The notes under the pieces were generated by a model that was not told the DNA's origin, did no database searches, and saw only the letters and a list, made by a program, of their open reading frames with translations. A stretch of DNA of 64,000 bases from UBA2588 sp002339805 (GTDB lineage Bacteria; Chloroflexota; Dehalococcoidia; Lucifugimonadales; UBA3495): positions 328,163 through 392,162 of the forward strand of contig JBJKVO010000001.1 in the NCBI GenBank assembly GCA_045562555.1. The letters run 5' to 3'. Shown here piece after piece: positions 62,440-64,000 of this stretch; positions within the stretch are counted from its first letter, which is position 1, and each line of letters begins with the position of its first letter. Position numbers and translations under genes: made by a program.

Positions 62440-64000
62440 TTACTTCAAGCTGATTGTCCATGGTGCAGTGAAGTAAGGAACCAATTTCCATGGTTCGTAG
62501 TTAGCAACTCTAGGACCAGCTCCCCATGGAACGTTAGCGTAGAAAGGTCCCCAGTGCATAGATTCATCTCTGATGAATTTATATGCATCGTTGAATTGTT
62601 GCTCTCTAACGGCGCCTTCTGAAACGTGATTCAAAGCTAGTTCTTTGATCTTGTCGCATCGAGCAGCTCCGTCAGCTGTCTCTGGTTCGTTAACTCTCCA
62701 ACGAGCGTCGTGGTTACAGTAGTGACCAGTTGTGATGCTGGTACCGTCGTAACGAGCTTCGTTGTCTCTGATGAGCATGTCACCAGGGAGAGATCGGTTG
62801 TTCCATTGCTGTTTAATAGCAGCCTGGTCACCAATTTCGATGTCAACGGTGATTCCTACATTCTTCTTCCAGTCAGCAGCCATTAATTCAGCTACTTGTG
62901 GTAGGAATGGGAATGAACCTGCTTCCCAGGTCCAAACCTTGAAGCTTAGGGAGTCATCTAATCCAGCAGAGGCCCACAGTTCTGCAGCTGCCTTATGCTG
63001 GGTCATATGGGAATCCGTCTAGGTCTGAGCTGTAACCCAAAGCATTGGATGTAGCCCAACCATGACCTTCGTGGGTAGCGCCTTTACCGTACAAAGCTTC
63101 TTGGATGGCTACGGGTGTCGGTACCATATTGTAATGCTTGTCTAGCATCTTTCTGGAAGCACCACATGTCTTCTTCCCAGCAGTCGATGTAGATCATCCA
63201 GAGCATGGAGTTCTCTTCTTGCCAGAAGACACCCATGTTCGGATTGACTTGATCTAAGGTTGGGACGATAGTTCATGTTAGCCTCAATGAGGTCAGCTTC
63301 TCCGGATTGAAGAGCTGCTAATCGAGTGGAAGGTTCAAGAATGACTTCCATGTCGATTCCGCCAACGTGAGCGATTCTGTCTTCAGCGAAGCCATTAGCC
63401 TCGGTGAACCAGTAATCATCAGTTCTGGTCGAAAGTCAGTATTTGACACCTAACTCATAGTCGGCGAGTTCGAAAGGACCAGATCCTACCGGATTCTCTT
63501 CGAAGTCTGCGAAGCAGTCCATATTGTTCTCCGCCGCCTTTGGCTGCGTCCCACATAGCCATTCGTGCAAATTTACCGGGTAGCAACATACCCTTTTTCG
63601 TCTTGGTTGCACTCTGAGAGAAGTTGAACGGGAAGTTCTATAGCAACTCTGTTCTGAGCGTAGGTTATCTGGTTGTCACCAGGTCCTAGAGTCCAAGGGA
63701 CTTGGTATATTTGATGTATGCAGTTTCAGTAACGTTCATACATCCAGCTTCTGCCCAAGCAGTAGCCAATTCAGGGTCTCGTTCCTGCTGTAAGCTCACC
63801 ATTACGTCGTCTACCGTCTATGGATCGTCGCCGTTATGGAACGTGATTCCTTTACCAGTCTCTTACGTCAATGACCCAGGTTGTGCCGTCTTCCGACACT
63901 TCCCATTTAGCTACCGATGATGCCTGGAACTAGATTACCACCACCCATAGTGGAGAACATGTCATCCATAAATACTCTTAAGTATTTTACGTCAGGACCT
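62440..64000 (-). pseudogene. Oligopeptide-type ABC substrate-binding protein, broken by about ten apparent frameshifts
   Basis: Reading all three minus-strand frames gives a continuous SBP_bac_5-type protein: GPDVKYLRVFMDDMF, WEVSEDGTTWVIDVRDW, GKGITFHNGDD, then MEVILEPSTRLAALQSGEADL and the intact C-terminal ~188 residues (62440-63006). Frame changes fall near 63910, 63855, 63818, 63705, 63595, 63530, 63435, 63255, 63125 and 63000. The rest of the window has no such breaks, and conceptual translation still reads well, so base-calling or assembly error is likelier than decay. The gene runs off the window edge. It would feed the DppB/C/D/F transporter. Confidence 0.75.

Noticed and set aside
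1..64000. CRISPR arrays, insertion sequences, prophage genes, rRNA
   Set aside because: No regularly spaced repeats, transposase motifs, phage genes or rRNA sequences were seen on either strand.

Overview
The window is about 40% GC, gene-dense, and reads as chromosomal DNA of a free-living bacterium. The best guess is a Chloroflexota lineage near the marine SAR202 / Dehalococcoidia group. Four things point there: substrate-binding lipoproteins with a Val/Glu-rich repeat linker after the lipobox; an FMN-dependent (LLM-class) monooxygenase, an enolase-superfamily enzyme and GMC oxidoreductases in one stretch; T-box riboswitches on branched-chain amino acid genes; and an hspR-linked Clp operon. 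This is inference from gene content; no rRNA gene is present. There are no insertion sequences, prophage genes, CRISPR arrays or integrases.

Layout. 1-8.0 kb: 3'-truncated DEAD-box helicase, methyltransferase, threonine aldolase, hydrolase, then lspA-rluD and glnS-gltX. 8.2-16.2 kb: an MBL-fold protein with altered metal ligands, mtaB, and a co-directional cluster of an iron-ADH-fold protein, two tandem GMC oxidoreductases and fumC. 16.2-19.9 kb (minus strand): a T-box leader, an orphan acetolactate synthase, a small HTH/Cys protein and an LLM monooxygenase. 20-27.5 kb: tsaD, a CorC-like membrane protein, a histidine phosphatase, tilS, a lipoprotein metallopeptidase, and an Mrp/SufT-like Fe-S pair. 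27.6-31.7 kb: PEP carboxykinase, a GreA-type protein with an extra N-terminal domain, a peroxiredoxin with an in-frame UGA at its active-site position (probable selenoprotein), and an MBL exonuclease-like protein. 31.7-37 kb (minus): T-box, ilvB-ilvN-ilvC-leuA. 37-45 kb: metG, polyprenyl synthase, amidohydrolase, and the minus-strand run tyrA-aroA-gmk-lipA. 45-58.5 kb: ThuA-like protein, trmL, betaine-type binding protein, MFS permease, cbpA-hspR-clp heat-shock operon, tRNA-Asn, a second lipoprotein metallopeptidase, betaine-type ABC ATPase and permease, enolase-superfamily enzyme. 58.5-64 kb (minus): an oligopeptide-type ABC transporter (binding protein, two permeases, two ATPases).

The most interesting signal is the pair of acetolactate synthase genes. 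Each sits behind its own T-box leader. The orphan copy appears to read an isoleucine specifier (ATC) and keeps the Trp that favours 2-ketobutyrate. The operon copy, which also carries leuA, reads a leucine specifier (CTC) and has Leu at that Trp position. Regulation and substrate preference therefore seem to have split together. The second notable signal is the UGA-containing peroxiredoxin. The last 1 kb (63.0-64.0 kb) holds about ten apparent frameshifts in one binding-protein gene, while the first 63 kb reads cleanly; low-quality sequence there is the likeliest reason.
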